Source of the DNA: Bacteroidales bacterium | GTDB taxonomy: Bacteria; Bacteroidota; Bacteroidia; Bacteroidales; Paludibacteraceae | DNA: 64,000 nt | Assembly: GCA_015061165.1 (NCBI GenBank) | Contig: SUXC01000006.1 | Coordinates: 58,094 to 122,093, forward strand | Direction: 5' to 3' | Shown here: positions 42,218 through 52,700 of the stretch, piece after piece | Layout: each line of letters starts with the position of its first letter | Numbering within the stretch: position 1 is the first letter of the stretch | The notes under the pieces: generated by a model | The model's database searches: none | The model's input: the letters and a program-made list of their open reading frames with translations, nothing else | Told to the model about the DNA's origin: nothing | Program-made: the position numbers and the translations under genes

Positions 42218-43351
42218 TTATATATTTTCTTCCAAATATTTTCGTATCTCATCTTCCGATGGAAGTTGCAAACGATACTTACTAACAAATAGATTGTCAG
42301 ACAATCCTTCTGTTGCATATTGTACAGATGTTTTTCCATAATCGGTACAAAGCAACAAACCAATTGGCGGATTGTCGTCTGTCTGCATTACTTCGTGACG
42401 GTAATAATTGAGGTACATATTTAATTGAGAAGCATATTCGTGGCGGAAGCGGTCGGTTTTCAATTCTACAATCATATGGCATTTCAATATGCGATGATAA
42501 AATACCAAGTCCGCTTTGAAATAGTCATTATCAATTAAAATACGCTTTTGACGCGCCTCAAAACAGAATCCATTGCCTAACTCCAACAAGAACATCTGCA
42601 AATGATCCAAAATAGCCGATTCAAGTTCGGTTTCAGTATAGGTCATCTGTTCTGGCAAATGCAGAAACTCTAAAGTAATCGGGTCACGGATAATATCTTG
42701 TGGACGGGTGGCAAGTGTTTCTTTCTTGGCACGCTGGTGTAATAGTTGTTTATCTTTGGAGATACCCATGCGCTCGTAATAGAGAGAGGCGACTTGTCGC
42801 TCTAATTCTTTCACCGTCCAGCAACCGCTGATTGCCTCTTGCTCATAAAAGGCACGTTTTAATGGCTCTGCAATGTTGGATAAATATAGCAAATGCGTAG
42901 CAGATAAACTATTGAAAAGCTTGTCCGTTGGTGTTTGCCAGGCTTCCAATGTTGTCGTTTCTAATTTTGCGGTTGCTGACCGCAAAATTGAATCTCCCAA
43001 AGTTTGTGTAGATATTGCGGTTGGCAACCGCAATATTTCTGAATTGCTGATTTTCAATGCGAAGGGGAGAACTTGGCTGCCTAATTGAGGGTATATTTTG
43101 TACATCTGTCGAAACTCATAAAGACGTCGCTCTCCTAAGCCTCGCATGTTAATGCGTTTAGCCAGATTTTTCAAAAGAGCTTCACCGTATTGCGCACGAT
43201 CTTCACCGTGTTGTTCATATTCAACAATATAATATCCAATCAACCAATTTCGTGTTGTGAGAGATAGGTTAATTGCATGTGCAACATTTGCAGACAAAGT
43301 ATTCTGAATACTTATAATATGGTTAGCAAGATGCTCAAAATTAAATGACAT
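42218..43351 (-). CDS. YhcG-type PDDEXK nuclease (DUF1016)
   Basis: The 377-residue product has the DUF1016 N-terminal domain (LTTRNWLIGYYIVEYEQHGEDRAQYGEALLKNLAKRI, LYEFRQMYKIYP) and a C-terminal PDDEXK nuclease fold (RILIDNDYFKADLVFYHRILKCHMIVELKTDRFRHEYASQLNMYLNYY), with the catalytic D and ExK visible. YhcG proteins are mobile, often near restriction systems and proposed to act in DNA processing or defence. The linker near residues 100-130 is encoded by two palindromes (42963-43036). The gene has its own promoter and is bracketed by two identical terminators. Confidence 0.88.
   Translation of the reverse strand: MSFNFEHLANHIISIQNTLSANVAHAINLSLTTRNWLIGYYIVEYEQHGEDRAQYGEALLKNLAKRINMRGLGERRLYEFRQMYKIYPQLGSQVLPFALKISNSEILRLPTAISTQTLGDSILRSATAKLETTTLEAWQTPTDKLFNSLSATHLLYLSNIAEPLKRAFYEQEAISGCWTVKELERQVASLYYERMGISKDKQLLHQRAKKETLATRPQDIIRDPITLEFLHLPEQMTYTETELESAILDHLQMFLLELGNGFCFEARQKRILIDNDYFKADLVFYHRILKCHMIVELKTDRFRHEYASQLNMYLNYYRHEVMQTDDNPPIGLLLCTDYGKTSVQYATEGLSDNLFVSKYRLQLPSEDEIRKYLEENI
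42963..43036. repeat. Two related palindromes inside the YhcG gene
   Basis: AATTTTGCGGT/ACCGCAAAATT (42963-42973 with 42979-42989, 11 bp perfect) and ATATTGCGGTTG/CAACCGCAATAT (43012-43023 with 43025-43036, 12 bp perfect) share the core TTGCGGT. They encode similar peptides SEILRLPTAIS and DSILRSATAKL, so one looks like a duplicate of the other. Confidence 0.75.
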
Positions 43352-43383
43352 AGTTCACTATATTTGGTTAGCTAATGACGGTG

Positions 43384-43415
43384 CAAAGATAGTGCTTTTT
43401 AGTGAATTATGCAAA
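43384..43415 (-). promoter_or_regulatory. Promoter of the YhcG-type gene
   Basis: On the minus strand TTTG (43415-43412), 20 bp, TATCTTTG (43391-43384), 33 bp before the ATG. A complete consensus match. Confidence 0.75.
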
Positions 43416-43484
43416 TTAATAATACATATTTTGTCTTCATACATGAATTTTATGCTTAATCAATACACTTTTGCAATAATTTGC

Positions 43485-43522
43485 ACAAAAAACATCCCCC
43501 TATGCCGAGCATAGAGGGATGA
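43485..43522 (-). terminator. Terminator of the minus-strand SusCD operon, copy 2 of the duplicated stem-loop
   Basis: CATCCCCCTATGC (43493-43505) and GCATAGAGGGATG (43509-43521) form the stem; on the minus strand six or more T follow. It lies 32 bp after the last operon gene. The 36 bp 43487-43522 are identical to 41915-41950. Confidence 0.85.
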
Positions 43523-43553
43523 TTTTTATTATAGATAGATTCTATCTTACTGA

Positions 43554-44402
43554 TTATTCAGCAGCATCGCCAGGATAGCCTTTTACCCATTGCCATGCTT
43601 CTTGATATGGACCGTAGAGGCTTGCGCCATCGCTCCAAGGAGCAATAAGAACATACAAATCGCCTTGGTTAATAAATTGGCAGTATGCTGCGTATGGTCC
43701 TGTTACGTCCCAATACAAGTAGTAGCCAGTGTTCTCGAATGACAAGAAGCCTTCTGGATGGTTGAGAGTTACTGCATTGTAGTCCTTGTCCAAAAGGAAT
43801 TGGATGTGCAAACCAGGAACGGTGCAGTATGCAGGAGCGATGTAGTAGTAAGGGCTATTCAATCGGTACAACAAGTTTCCAGCAGCATCGCTGTACTCTT
43901 TAGCTTGCTCAATAGCAATACCATCTTTTTCTGTGCCTTCCCATTGTGACATAAATTTGACTGTACCTGCTGGCACCCATGTGTAATCTACCAATACATC
44001 CATGGTGATGGTTTTTGGACCGTATGCGGTAGTATACTCTTCTGGGATAGTTAGAGTAATAGGATAGCTCTCGCCATAGGTGTAGGTAGTTTGAATCCAA
44101 AGGGTATCAACTGTTTGACCTTCTGCAAATGAGATTTCTGGTTCTACTACGAACAGACCCAAAGTGTCATCGTGCATTACTTCAAACGAAACTGCGTTAG
44201 TGGTATTGCGTCCAATTACTACTGGGAACGAACCACCCAACTCGCGAACTTGTACGGAAGTTTGTGTATCGCTGTAGATATATGCTTGCACAGCGTTTGT
44301 CTCTGGCTCAGCAACTTGGTATTCAGGTGCGTTCTCTGTACATGCTGCAAACAACATACCGACTGCCATCATGCTTGCCAAGATAATTTTATTTGTTTTC
44401 AT
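43554..44402 (-). CDS. Surface lipoprotein of the SusCD operon
   Basis: The 282-residue product has a lipobox (VGMLFAACTEN). The first half has two beta-sandwich-like stretches (VRELGGSFPVVIGRNTTNAVSF, EPEISFAEGQTVDTLWIQTTY) of Calx-beta-like appearance; the second half is rich in aromatic residues (YYYIAPAY, YYLYWDVTGPYAAY). Third genes of SusCD operons often encode such SusE/F-like surface glycan- or peptide-binding lipoproteins. No enzyme motif is seen. It ends 32 bp before the terminator. Confidence 0.7.
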   Translation of the reverse strand: MKTNKIILASMMAVGMLFAACTENAPEYQVAEPETNAVQAYIYSDTQTSVQVRELGGSFPVVIGRNTTNAVSFEVMHDDTLGLFVVEPEISFAEGQTVDTLWIQTTYTYGESYPITLTIPEEYTTAYGPKTITMDVLVDYTWVPAGTVKFMSQWEGTEKDGIAIEQAKEYSDAAGNLLYRLNSPYYYIAPAYCTVPGLHIQFLLDKDYNAVTLNHPEGFLSFENTGYYLYWDVTGPYAAYCQFINQGDLYVLIAPWSDGASLYGPYQEAWQWVKGYPGDAAE

Positions 44403-44438
44403 ATTCGTTATCGTTTTAGTCAGTTAATCGTTGTAAGA

Positions 44439-46013
44439 TTAGAATGGATTACCTACAGGGTTATTGTCCTTCTCATCAATACCATCGTTGTTTTGAATCT
44501 CGCGATCTGGAAGAGTCCAAATACGGCAATCATGATCTGCATCTACATCTACAATCCATGCCTCTGGCCAGTTGCTGCTGTTGGTACGAATGATAGGTTT
44601 GTGCAGACGGTTCAAATCAAACCATGCAAAACCTTCGCCCCACAACTCAATACGACGTTGCATCCAAATCTCATCAACGAGACCTGCCTCATCGCTGGCT
44701 TTGCAAACGTAGTTAGCATCACGGTTAGCTTTTACCCAACCTTCGAGCAATGCTTTTGCTTGAGCCACTTGACCTGAGCGTGCAAGACCTTCTGCTTGAA
44801 CGAGAAGCATCTCCTCGTAGCGCATCAATGTCCAGTCTGCATCTGCAACAAGGTTTGTCATATCATCATCAGGTACACCAAACTTCACGTTAGCGTATGG
44901 TACACCGTTGCCCAACCACATCTCATATACGTTGCCGTGGAGCAGTGGAGACTCAAGGTTCTCATCCAACCACCAACCTTTACGAACGTCGGTTGGAGAA
45001 ATCTTGCTATACAAGTCGCTACAAATCCCGCGGTATGTACCTACACCTGTATAACCATCGGTATAGAGTGATGACATGTGTGAAGGCCAGTTGATAATAC
45101 CAGTTTGCACTATATCGTTGCTCTCGACAATCATGTTAGCCCAAATAACAGCGTTTGCCTCTGCGTGGCAGAAGGTTGGTTTAGAAACCTCAGCCAAGGT
45201 GTAAGGTTGAGCACCTGATACTTGGATAGCAGCAGCAGCATCTTCAGCTGCTTCTGCGTAGTTGCCTAAAAGCAGGTTCACACGTGCACGAAGACCGTAA
45301 GCTACTGCTTGATCAGCAGCACCTTTATCTGCGCGAATCCAACCTTCCAATGCAGGAATAGCGTAGTTCAAGTCAGACAGAATCAAGTCATAAACCTCTT
45401 GTACAGTAGCACGTGGGTTAGCTGCTTGACGCTCAGCTGACATGTTCTCTACTACGATAGGTACGCAAGGGAGATTCTTGGTAGTCTCGCTATAAGGGAA
45501 TTGATACAATTGAGCCAATGTGGTGTAGCAGTATGCGCGTACGGCACGAGCTTGACCTAAGTTAGCCATCAAATCAGGATTTTGGGTCTCTGGGTCGGTA
45601 GATGCGCATACGTTGTTACATGCTGCAATAGTCTTGTAGAAGGTATTCCACATTATTAAGTTTACGGTAGAGTTGTAGTTACGAGCGTAGAAGTCTGAGT
45701 ATGCAAACCAGTTGTAACCAGTGTTAGGACCAATCCAGTCTTGACCCTCTGATTCCAATATCATCAAGCATGATGCTACACCAAAGTCATTGTGATTACT
45801 TGTACTTCCTGTGCCTGCTGCCAACTCAATCATTTGTGCGTAAATCGCATTGATCTCTGCTGCTGCGTTTGCAGGAATCTTGTTATATGCATCTTGTTTC
45901 AAAGCATCCGTTTTGGTAGCACCTTCTGGTTGAAGATCCATCATGTCTTCGCAAGCGGTCAAACTCAAGCATGCTGCCACTGCGAGGAAGAAATATTTTG
46001 ATACAGTTTTCAT
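44439..46013 (-). CDS. SusD/RagB-family nutrient-binding lipoprotein
   Basis: The 524-residue product has a lipobox (ACLSLTACEDM) and the SusD N-terminus (DLQPEGATKTDALKQDAYNKIPANAAAEINAIYAQM), TPR-like helices (ARAVRAYCYTTLAQLYQFPYSE) and the typical C-terminus WMQRRIELWGEGFAWFDLNRLHKPI followed by IWTLPDREIQNNDGI. It caps the SusC channel encoded upstream and binds the substrate; the nutrient cannot be read. The operon order is SusC, SusD, lipoprotein. Confidence 0.95.
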   Translation of the reverse strand: MKTVSKYFFLAVAACLSLTACEDMMDLQPEGATKTDALKQDAYNKIPANAAAEINAIYAQMIELAAGTGSTSNHNDFGVASCLMILESEGQDWIGPNTGYNWFAYSDFYARNYNSTVNLIMWNTFYKTIAACNNVCASTDPETQNPDLMANLGQARAVRAYCYTTLAQLYQFPYSETTKNLPCVPIVVENMSAERQAANPRATVQEVYDLILSDLNYAIPALEGWIRADKGAADQAVAYGLRARVNLLLGNYAEAAEDAAAAIQVSGAQPYTLAEVSKPTFCHAEANAVIWANMIVESNDIVQTGIINWPSHMSSLYTDGYTGVGTYRGICSDLYSKISPTDVRKGWWLDENLESPLLHGNVYEMWLGNGVPYANVKFGVPDDDMTNLVADADWTLMRYEEMLLVQAEGLARSGQVAQAKALLEGWVKANRDANYVCKASDEAGLVDEIWMQRRIELWGEGFAWFDLNRLHKPIIRTNSSNWPEAWIVDVDADHDCRIWTLPDREIQNNDGIDEKDNNPVGNPF

Positions 46014-46041
46014 AATTCTTTTTTCATTTAGGCGTTAAACA

Positions 46042-49000
46042 TTAGAATGTTACACTGATACCACCAGAGATAGAACGGATAGGTGAGTAAGTAGCTGAGT
46101 TAGAGCTTGTGTAACTTTGACGTGGGTCAAGACCTTGACGTGCAGATACCAAAGCTACGTTGTCTGCTACTGCATATACACGCAGTTTCTCAATGTGCAG
46201 TTTCTTGGTCCACTTGCTTGGCAAGGTGTAGCCAAGAGTAATGTTTTGCAAACTCAAGTAGTTGCTTGATACCAAGAAACGGTCAGAAACAGAAGTGGTG
46301 TATTGATCTGCAACGTTCACGCGTGGAACATCTGTCTCTGTGTTCTCTGGAGTCCAAGAGTTGAGAATGTCGGTGTGCCAGTTCTTACCTGCACTTCCGT
46401 AACCACTGTGCATCAAACTTGCGTATGCATTATCGTATATTTTACCACCGAGTTGGTAAGCAAAAGCCATGCTGAAATCAACACCGTATGCGTTCAATGT
46501 AGTACCAAAACCACCATATACTTTTGGCAACAAGTCGCCTTGAGCATATTTAGTAGCCTCAGACCATTTGTCGGTAGTAACAGTCTCAATCACTGGATTG
46601 CCGTTCTCATCTTTCACGATAACAGGTTGCTTGTTCTCATCCAGAACAGGATCACCATTCTCATCTTTTTGAACCTTCTCTTGTTCTTTCCACCAGAGAG
46701 CAGCACCTGTCTCAGAATCTACACCTGCGTACTCGCGGATATAGAATTGGTTGATATTCTCACCCTCACGATAGATATAGTTTCCGTTAATCCACTCGCC
46801 ACCGAGTGATGGGTCAAGTTCGAGAATCTTGTTCTTGTTATAAGAAGCGTTAGCGTAGATATTCCAAGTAACGTTCTTAGTCTTGATAATATCGCCCTTC
46901 AATTCAATCTCAATACCTGCGTTAGAGATAGAACCTACGTTTACAGGCAAGTATGAGTAACCCAATGAAGGTGCTACAGGCTTGTAGTAGAGCATATCCT
47001 CTGTGCGACGCCAATAACCCTCAATAGTACCACCAAAACGCTCACCGAAGAGAGAGAAATCAACACCACCGTTCAAGTTGTAGCTGGTCTCCCATGTAAT
47101 ATCCTCGTTACCTTTGTAACTACGTGTGGTAGCAAAACCACCATTGTTCTCAGAAAGTGTATATTGATCAGCGTATGGGTAGTAGTTGATATAACCGGCA
47201 GAAGTGAGCAGGTTATCGTTACCTTGTGCACCATAACTGAGTTTTACTTTCAACAAATCAACTTGCTCTGCTGCATCCATCCAGGGTTCTGACTTAATAT
47301 CCCATGCAGCACCTACTGACCAGAAGTTACCCCAACGGCGACCTGGTGCGAAGCGTGATGAACCATCGCGACGGTAAGATGCGGATACATAGTACTTGTT
47401 GTCATAGTCGTACTTAGCTTGCGCCAAGATACCTTGAGTAGCATAGTACTCAGTTGCAGAACTGGTTGCAGGTTGCAGAATAGCGTTACCCAACTCAGCA
47501 ATATCAGGGTTGAAGAGCTTGGTTTGTACACCATATACGTAAGATGTGGTGTAGTTATATGACTCATAACCTGCCAATACATCTACAGAGTGTGCACCGA
47601 AGTCCTTCACGTAGGTCAACAGGTATTGTTGGTTGAGGGTGAACATACGGTCTGCCTCAACTACGGCTTGACCACCCATGGCTGCGAATTGACCATAGTA
47701 TGGGTTCAATGTTTGTTGGAAACGGCTGCCGAAGTATGCCAAAGCAACCTTAGCAGTGGCTTTCAAACCATCATACAACTCAGCAGTGGCGTAGAAGTTA
47801 CCCGTGAACATATCGTTCTTAGCTTGACTCTTATCCAAAGCGATAGCAGAAGCAGGGTTACTTTGGTTCATAAATGAACGAACAAAGTTTGCCTCTGTAG
47901 CATCTCCATAGTCATACATGGTGAAACCATTGTGGTCCTTCATAATGTTACCCTCTGCATCACGGATATAGAGAGGATAGATAGGAGCCATAAAGTTACT
48001 GAGGAAGAACAAGTTACCAGATGAACTTGCATCATCCAAAGTCTGATCACGTGGAGCACGTTGGTCTGCATGAGAATAACTCATGTTGGTACCAATCTTC
48101 AACCACTTCTTAGCTTGATAATCTACAGCAACACGGCTGGTGAAACGCTTGTAATCAGAGTTCTCCATCAAACCAGAATCATCCAAGTAAGAGAATGAAG
48201 CATAGTAGTTGAACTTATCGCTTGAACCAGAAATATTCAAGTTGTACTCTTGACGAAGGTTGCCAGTGTTAAACAACTCGTTGAACCAGTTGTCAGGAGT
48301 GTAGTAGTGCTCGCCATCGTTGTAGCCAAGTACAGCTTGCGGATTGAGCTTAAAGTTAGTACCAACCAGAGTTTGACCTGCTGGGATGGTGTAAACGAGG
48401 TAACCCAAACCACCGTTGTTATGATCCAGCAAGTTGCGGTTCGCGTATGCGTGAGCAGCTGCATCGCCATTAGCAATTTGGCTCATGTACATTGCCTCAT
48501 AGAACTTCTCATAGTACATAGCAGGACTGGTCATTACATTGTAGTTTGGCAATGCGCGTTGGTTGCTTCCCCATTTGCCTTCTACAGTAATCTTAGCATC
48601 ACGGGAAGTACCACGTTTGGTGGTGATAAGAACCACACCATTAGCACCACGAGCACCATACAATGCGTTACTTGCAGCATCTTTCAATACGGTTACGCTC
48701 TCAATGTCACTATTTGAAATGGTAGCCACCAATGCATCATCAGCTGGCATACCATCAATAACGTACAATGGCGCGTTACTTGAACTCATAGAACCGATAC
48801 CGCGGATACGGATAGAGGAAACCTCACCAGGCTGACCATTGCTGCTCATGCCTTGTACACCAGCCACGCTACCTGCCAAAGTGCTGGTTACGTTACTTGA
48901 TTGACGTTTTTGAATCTCTTCGCTCTTTACTACAGAAGCAGAACCAGTAAATGATTTCTTAGTAGTTGTACCGAATGCCACAACCATCACCTCGTCAAGA

Positions 49001-49293
49001 GCCGAAGTATTTTCTGCCAACTCAACGACTACGCCGTCTTTAGCATCTACCACTTTGGTTTCCAAACCGATAAATGAAATCACTAACTTCGCTCCCTGAG
49101 CGCATTCTACGGTAAAGTCTCCGTCTAAGCTTGTAATGGAACCTGTGGAGGTACCCTGAACTACAACAGAAGCACCAACGATAGGTTCCCCTGTTGAGGC
49201 ATCGACTACTTTACCAGTTACGGTTTGAGCCTGAGCCCAAACACCGCTGATGCACGCTGTGCATACAGCCAGTAGAAGTAACAATCTCTTCAT
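46042..49293 (-). CDS. SusC/RagA-family TonB-linked outer-membrane transporter
   Basis: The 1083-residue product has a signal peptide, an N-terminal carboxypeptidase-like domain (VTGKVVDASTGEPIVGASVVVQGT...GSITSLDGDFTVEC), a TonB-box-like segment (EVMVVAFGTTTKKSFTGS), a plug (IRIRGIGSMSSSNAPLYVIDGMP, VLKDAASNALYGARGANGVVLITTK) and a 22-strand barrel. One extracellular loop carries DENGDPVLDENKQPV...DENGNPV (46603-46680), a short duplicated motif. It imports a polymer fragment captured by the adjacent SusD. The leader is about 175 nt with a hairpin. Confidence 0.96.
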   Translation of the reverse strand: MKRLLLLLAVCTACISGVWAQAQTVTGKVVDASTGEPIVGASVVVQGTSTGSITSLDGDFTVECAQGAKLVISFIGLETKVVDAKDGVVVELAENTSALDEVMVVAFGTTTKKSFTGSASVVKSEEIQKRQSSNVTSTLAGSVAGVQGMSSNGQPGEVSSIRIRGIGSMSSSNAPLYVIDGMPADDALVATISNSDIESVTVLKDAASNALYGARGANGVVLITTKRGTSRDAKITVEGKWGSNQRALPNYNVMTSPAMYYEKFYEAMYMSQIANGDAAAHAYANRNLLDHNNGGLGYLVYTIPAGQTLVGTNFKLNPQAVLGYNDGEHYYTPDNWFNELFNTGNLRQEYNLNISGSSDKFNYYASFSYLDDSGLMENSDYKRFTSRVAVDYQAKKWLKIGTNMSYSHADQRAPRDQTLDDASSSGNLFFLSNFMAPIYPLYIRDAEGNIMKDHNGFTMYDYGDATEANFVRSFMNQSNPASAIALDKSQAKNDMFTGNFYATAELYDGLKATAKVALAYFGSRFQQTLNPYYGQFAAMGGQAVVEADRMFTLNQQYLLTYVKDFGAHSVDVLAGYESYNYTTSYVYGVQTKLFNPDIAELGNAILQPATSSATEYYATQGILAQAKYDYDNKYYVSASYRRDGSSRFAPGRRWGNFWSVGAAWDIKSEPWMDAAEQVDLLKVKLSYGAQGNDNLLTSAGYINYYPYADQYTLSENNGGFATTRSYKGNEDITWETSYNLNGGVDFSLFGERFGGTIEGYWRRTEDMLYYKPVAPSLGYSYLPVNVGSISNAGIEIELKGDIIKTKNVTWNIYANASYNKNKILELDPSLGGEWINGNYIYREGENINQFYIREYAGVDSETGAALWWKEQEKVQKDENGDPVLDENKQPVIVKDENGNPVIETVTTDKWSEATKYAQGDLLPKVYGGFGTTLNAYGVDFSMAFAYQLGGKIYDNAYASLMHSGYGSAGKNWHTDILNSWTPENTETDVPRVNVADQYTTSVSDRFLVSSNYLSLQNITLGYTLPSKWTKKLHIEKLRVYAVADNVALVSARQGLDPRQSYTSSNSATYSPIRSISGGISVTF

Positions 49294-49413
49294 ACTTTTG
49301 ATAAATTTAGTTTATAAATAATTTGTTTGTACCTTGACACCATAGTGTCGATTTATTGTGTTGTGTTTGTTGCCAAAAAGTGTTATTTTATTATTGCGTA
49401 AACGAATAATGAG

Positions 49414-49437
49414 GCATAAAACGGTCCTGTTTTATGC
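49414..49437 (-). promoter_or_regulatory. Leader hairpin of the minus-strand SusC gene
   Basis: GCATAAAAC (49414-49422) and GTTTTATGC (49429-49437) form a perfect 9-bp stem about 120 nt upstream of the start codon, inside the predicted mRNA leader. The sequence GCATAAAAC and its complement also form the main stem of the structured RNA at 6345-6554. Confidence 0.5.
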
Positions 49438-49470
49438 TACATATAGATGTTTTCCAGCACTAATACGGCG

Positions 49471-49502
49471 CAAAGGTACTGCTTTTTTTTGGAATGTGCA
49501 AA
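49471..49502 (-). promoter_or_regulatory. Promoter of the minus-strand SusCD operon
   Basis: On the minus strand TTTG (49502-49499), 20 bp, TACCTTTG (49478-49471). A full consensus match. No sigma/anti-sigma or hybrid two-component gene lies next to either SusCD operon. Confidence 0.8.
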
Positions 49503-49663
49503 TAAAACGAGGAAAAAATGCACATTTTTTTCATACACCTTATTTATATACGCGCGCGCAAGAGTAAACACCAATAACAATGCGTAAAATTGGTACAAAA
49601 AATAGGACGATTGTGCGCTTCAAGGTGATTGTGTGAATTTTTTTATGAAAAATAAATAGAATA

Positions 49664-49695
49664 TTTGCATATCTCAAAAAAAAGTGGTAACTTTG
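49664..49695 (+). promoter_or_regulatory. Promoter of the plus-strand SusCD operon
   Basis: TTTG (49664-49667), 20 bp, TAACTTTG (49688-49695), with an 80-nt leader holding a small TACCC/GGGTA hairpin. The stretch 49503-49663 between the divergent promoters is AT-rich and holds nothing else recognisable except CGCGCGCG at 49551-49558. Confidence 0.8.
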
Positions 49696-49779
49696 CACGA
49701 TATTTTTCGTTTTTATACCCTTATGGGTAGAAATGGTGTAGATTTATAGATAAGTATATAGTATAAAACATAAGTTATA

Positions 49780-52700
49780 ATGAAAAAGATTTACTGTTTA
49801 TTAGTGGCAATGACCTTTGCTCTTTGTGCTGCTGCACAAACGAAGGTTGTTGGTACCGTATTAGAAGACACGGGTGTCGGAGCTATCGGCGCCAGTGTTG
49901 TAGCGGAAGGTACAACAGTAGGTACAGTGACGGACTTTGATGGTTTCTTCGAACTGACAGTGCCTGCTGGTGTCAAAAATCTCGTAATATCCTACGTGGG
50001 TTACAAGACTGTTACAACTCCTGTAAAATCAGAGATTAAAGTAACACTCCAAAGCGATGCGGAGCAACTCGAGGAGGTAGTCGTTACTGGTATGGTGAAA
50101 CAAGATAAACGCTTGTTCACGGGTGCTGCTACTAAGTTGGAGGCAGATGAGACCATGCTTTCGGGTGTGGCTGATATTAGCCGTAGTTTGGAAGGTCGTG
50201 CTGCGGGTGTGAGTGTGCAAAACGTCAGTGGTACATTCGGTACTGCTCCTAAAATCCGCGTGCGTGGTGCAACATCTATTTACGGTGCGAGCAAGCCTTT
50301 GTGGGTTGTGGATGGCGTCATTTTGGAGGATGCTGTGGAGTTGAGCGCAGATGACTTGTCATCAGGTGATGCTACTACTTTGATTGCGAGTGCGATTTCT
50401 GGTATCAACTCGGAGGATATTGAGAGCTTCCAAATCTTGAAAGACGGTTCTGCTACCTCTATCTATGGTGCGCGCGCGATGGCGGGTGTGATTGTCGTAA
50501 CTACCAAGAAAGGTAAAGCTGGTCAATCAAAATTGAACTATACTGGTGAAGTTACCTATCGTATGGTGCCTTCATACGATGACTATAATATCTGTAACTC
50601 GCAAGAGCAAATGGGTATCTACCAAGAGTTTGAGCGCAAAGGTTGGCTTGAATATTCTTCGCTCTATGCAGCAAAGAACTCTGGTGTCTATGGTCGTATG
50701 TACGCGTTGATTGATGCGGCTAAGGGTGGCAATGTAGGTTTGCCTAATACTCCAGAGGCTAAGAATGCTTATCTGCGTGCGGCTGAATTCCGCAATACCG
50801 ATTGGTTTGCAGAGTTGTTCAACCAAACGGTAATGCATAATCACTCTGTGTCTTTCTCTACAGGTAGCGAGCGCGCACGTGTGTATGCGTCTCTTTCTGC
50901 TATGCAAGATCCAGGATGGTACAAAGCCAGTGAAGTGGCTCGTTTTACGGGAATGATGAATGCTAATTACGATGTATTACCTGCTACAAGCAAACAAAAA
51001 CTGACCGTAGGTATTGCTACGATGGGTAGTTACCGTAAGCAACAAGCGCCTGGTACTATTTCAGCAAGCACTGACCCTATCAATGGTACAGTGAGTCGTG
51101 AGTTTGATATCAACCCATTCTCCTATGCGATGAATACATCACGTGCGATGGATCCTGAGGAGACTTATCGCCGTAACTACTGCGATTTCAATATCAACGA
51201 TGAGTTGGCAAACAACTTTATTGACATCAAGGTAACCGACTTGAAGTTCCAGGGTGATATTAACTGGAAGCCTGTTCGTGGTCTTGAGATTGCCACATTG
51301 GCAGCTATTCGCTACTATTCAAGTCGCCAAGAGCACAATATTAAGGACGATAGCAACCAAGCGCGTGCATATCGTGCAGGTATTGATCCAGAGAATGCTA
51401 CTATTCGCGACTCCAACCCATATCTCTATTCAGACCCAGACAATCCATTGGCATTGCCTGAGACCGTATTGCCTAAGGGTGGTATCTATGACTTGACCGA
51501 ATACTCTTTGACTTCTATGGACCTCCGTGCTACAGTTGCTTACAATGCGGATTTGGGTAGGACTGGAGATCACATCCTCAACTTGTTTGCAGGTTCTGAA
51601 TTGAACTCTACTGACCGTCAAGCGATATGGTTCCGTGGTTGGGGTTATCAATACAACAACGGTGGTATTCCATACGTGGATTATCGTCTCTTCAAGCAAA
51701 GTCAAGAAGAAGGTACGGACTACTATTCTAATACATTCCAATACCTCCGCAATCTCGCTTTCTTCGGAATGGCAACTTATTCATACAAAGGACGTTACAC
51801 CATCAACGGAACGCTTCGTTATGAAGGTTCTAATATGTTAGGTAAGAGCCGCCAAGCGCGCTGGTTGCCTACATGGAACGTATCTGGTTCATGGAATGCA
51901 CATGAGGAAAATTGGTGGGCACCTACATTTGGCAAGGCTTGGACTTATGCCAGCTTGAAGGCTAGTTACTCATTGACCGCTGACCGTGGCCCTGCAAGCA
52001 ACTCTTTAGCAGTGTTCCAGTCATTTACCCCATGGCGTCCAAGTACATCTGCAAATGAGTCTGCTATTATCCTTGCGGCATTGGAGAACTCTGAGCTGAC
52101 CTACGAGAAGAAACATGAGCTCAATGTCGGTGTAGCTCTTGGTTTTGTGGACAACCGTATTAACGTAGAGTTTGACTGGTATCGCCGTAACAACTTCGAC
52201 CTCATTGGTTATACGCAGACCATGGGTGTGGGTGGTGTTACCACCAAGTTGGCGAATGATGCTACCATGGAGTCAACAGGTTGTGAGTTTACTATTTCAA
52301 CTACCAATATCAAGACCAAGGACTTTAAGTGGACTACCGACTGGATCTTCGGTTGGGCAGAAAATACCATCACAAAGTTGGATTCACGTTCGCAAGTGTA
52401 TTCACTCGTAAATGGTGTGGGTCGTACTGAAGGTCGTCCAATTGGTGCGCTCTATAGTATTCCATTCGCTGGGCTGACTGAAGAAGGTCTTCCTACATTC
52501 TTCATTGATGCTGAGCATACCCAAGTGGTGGGTCCTGGTAACTATGCGGACATTTACTTCCAAGAATACGAAAATATAGATTATTTGAAATACGAGGGTA
52601 CTATTGATCCTAAGATTACTGGTTCGTTTGGTAACACATTCTCTTGGAAAGGTTTGAAACTCAACGTGTTCTTTACTTATAGCTTTGGTAACGTCCTCCG

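Noticed and set aside
41947..42285. 112-codon plus-strand frame between the terminator copy and the nuclease gene
   Set aside because: It overlaps the end of the nuclease gene by 68 bp, has no promoter, and its composition looks like translated AT-rich non-coding DNA.
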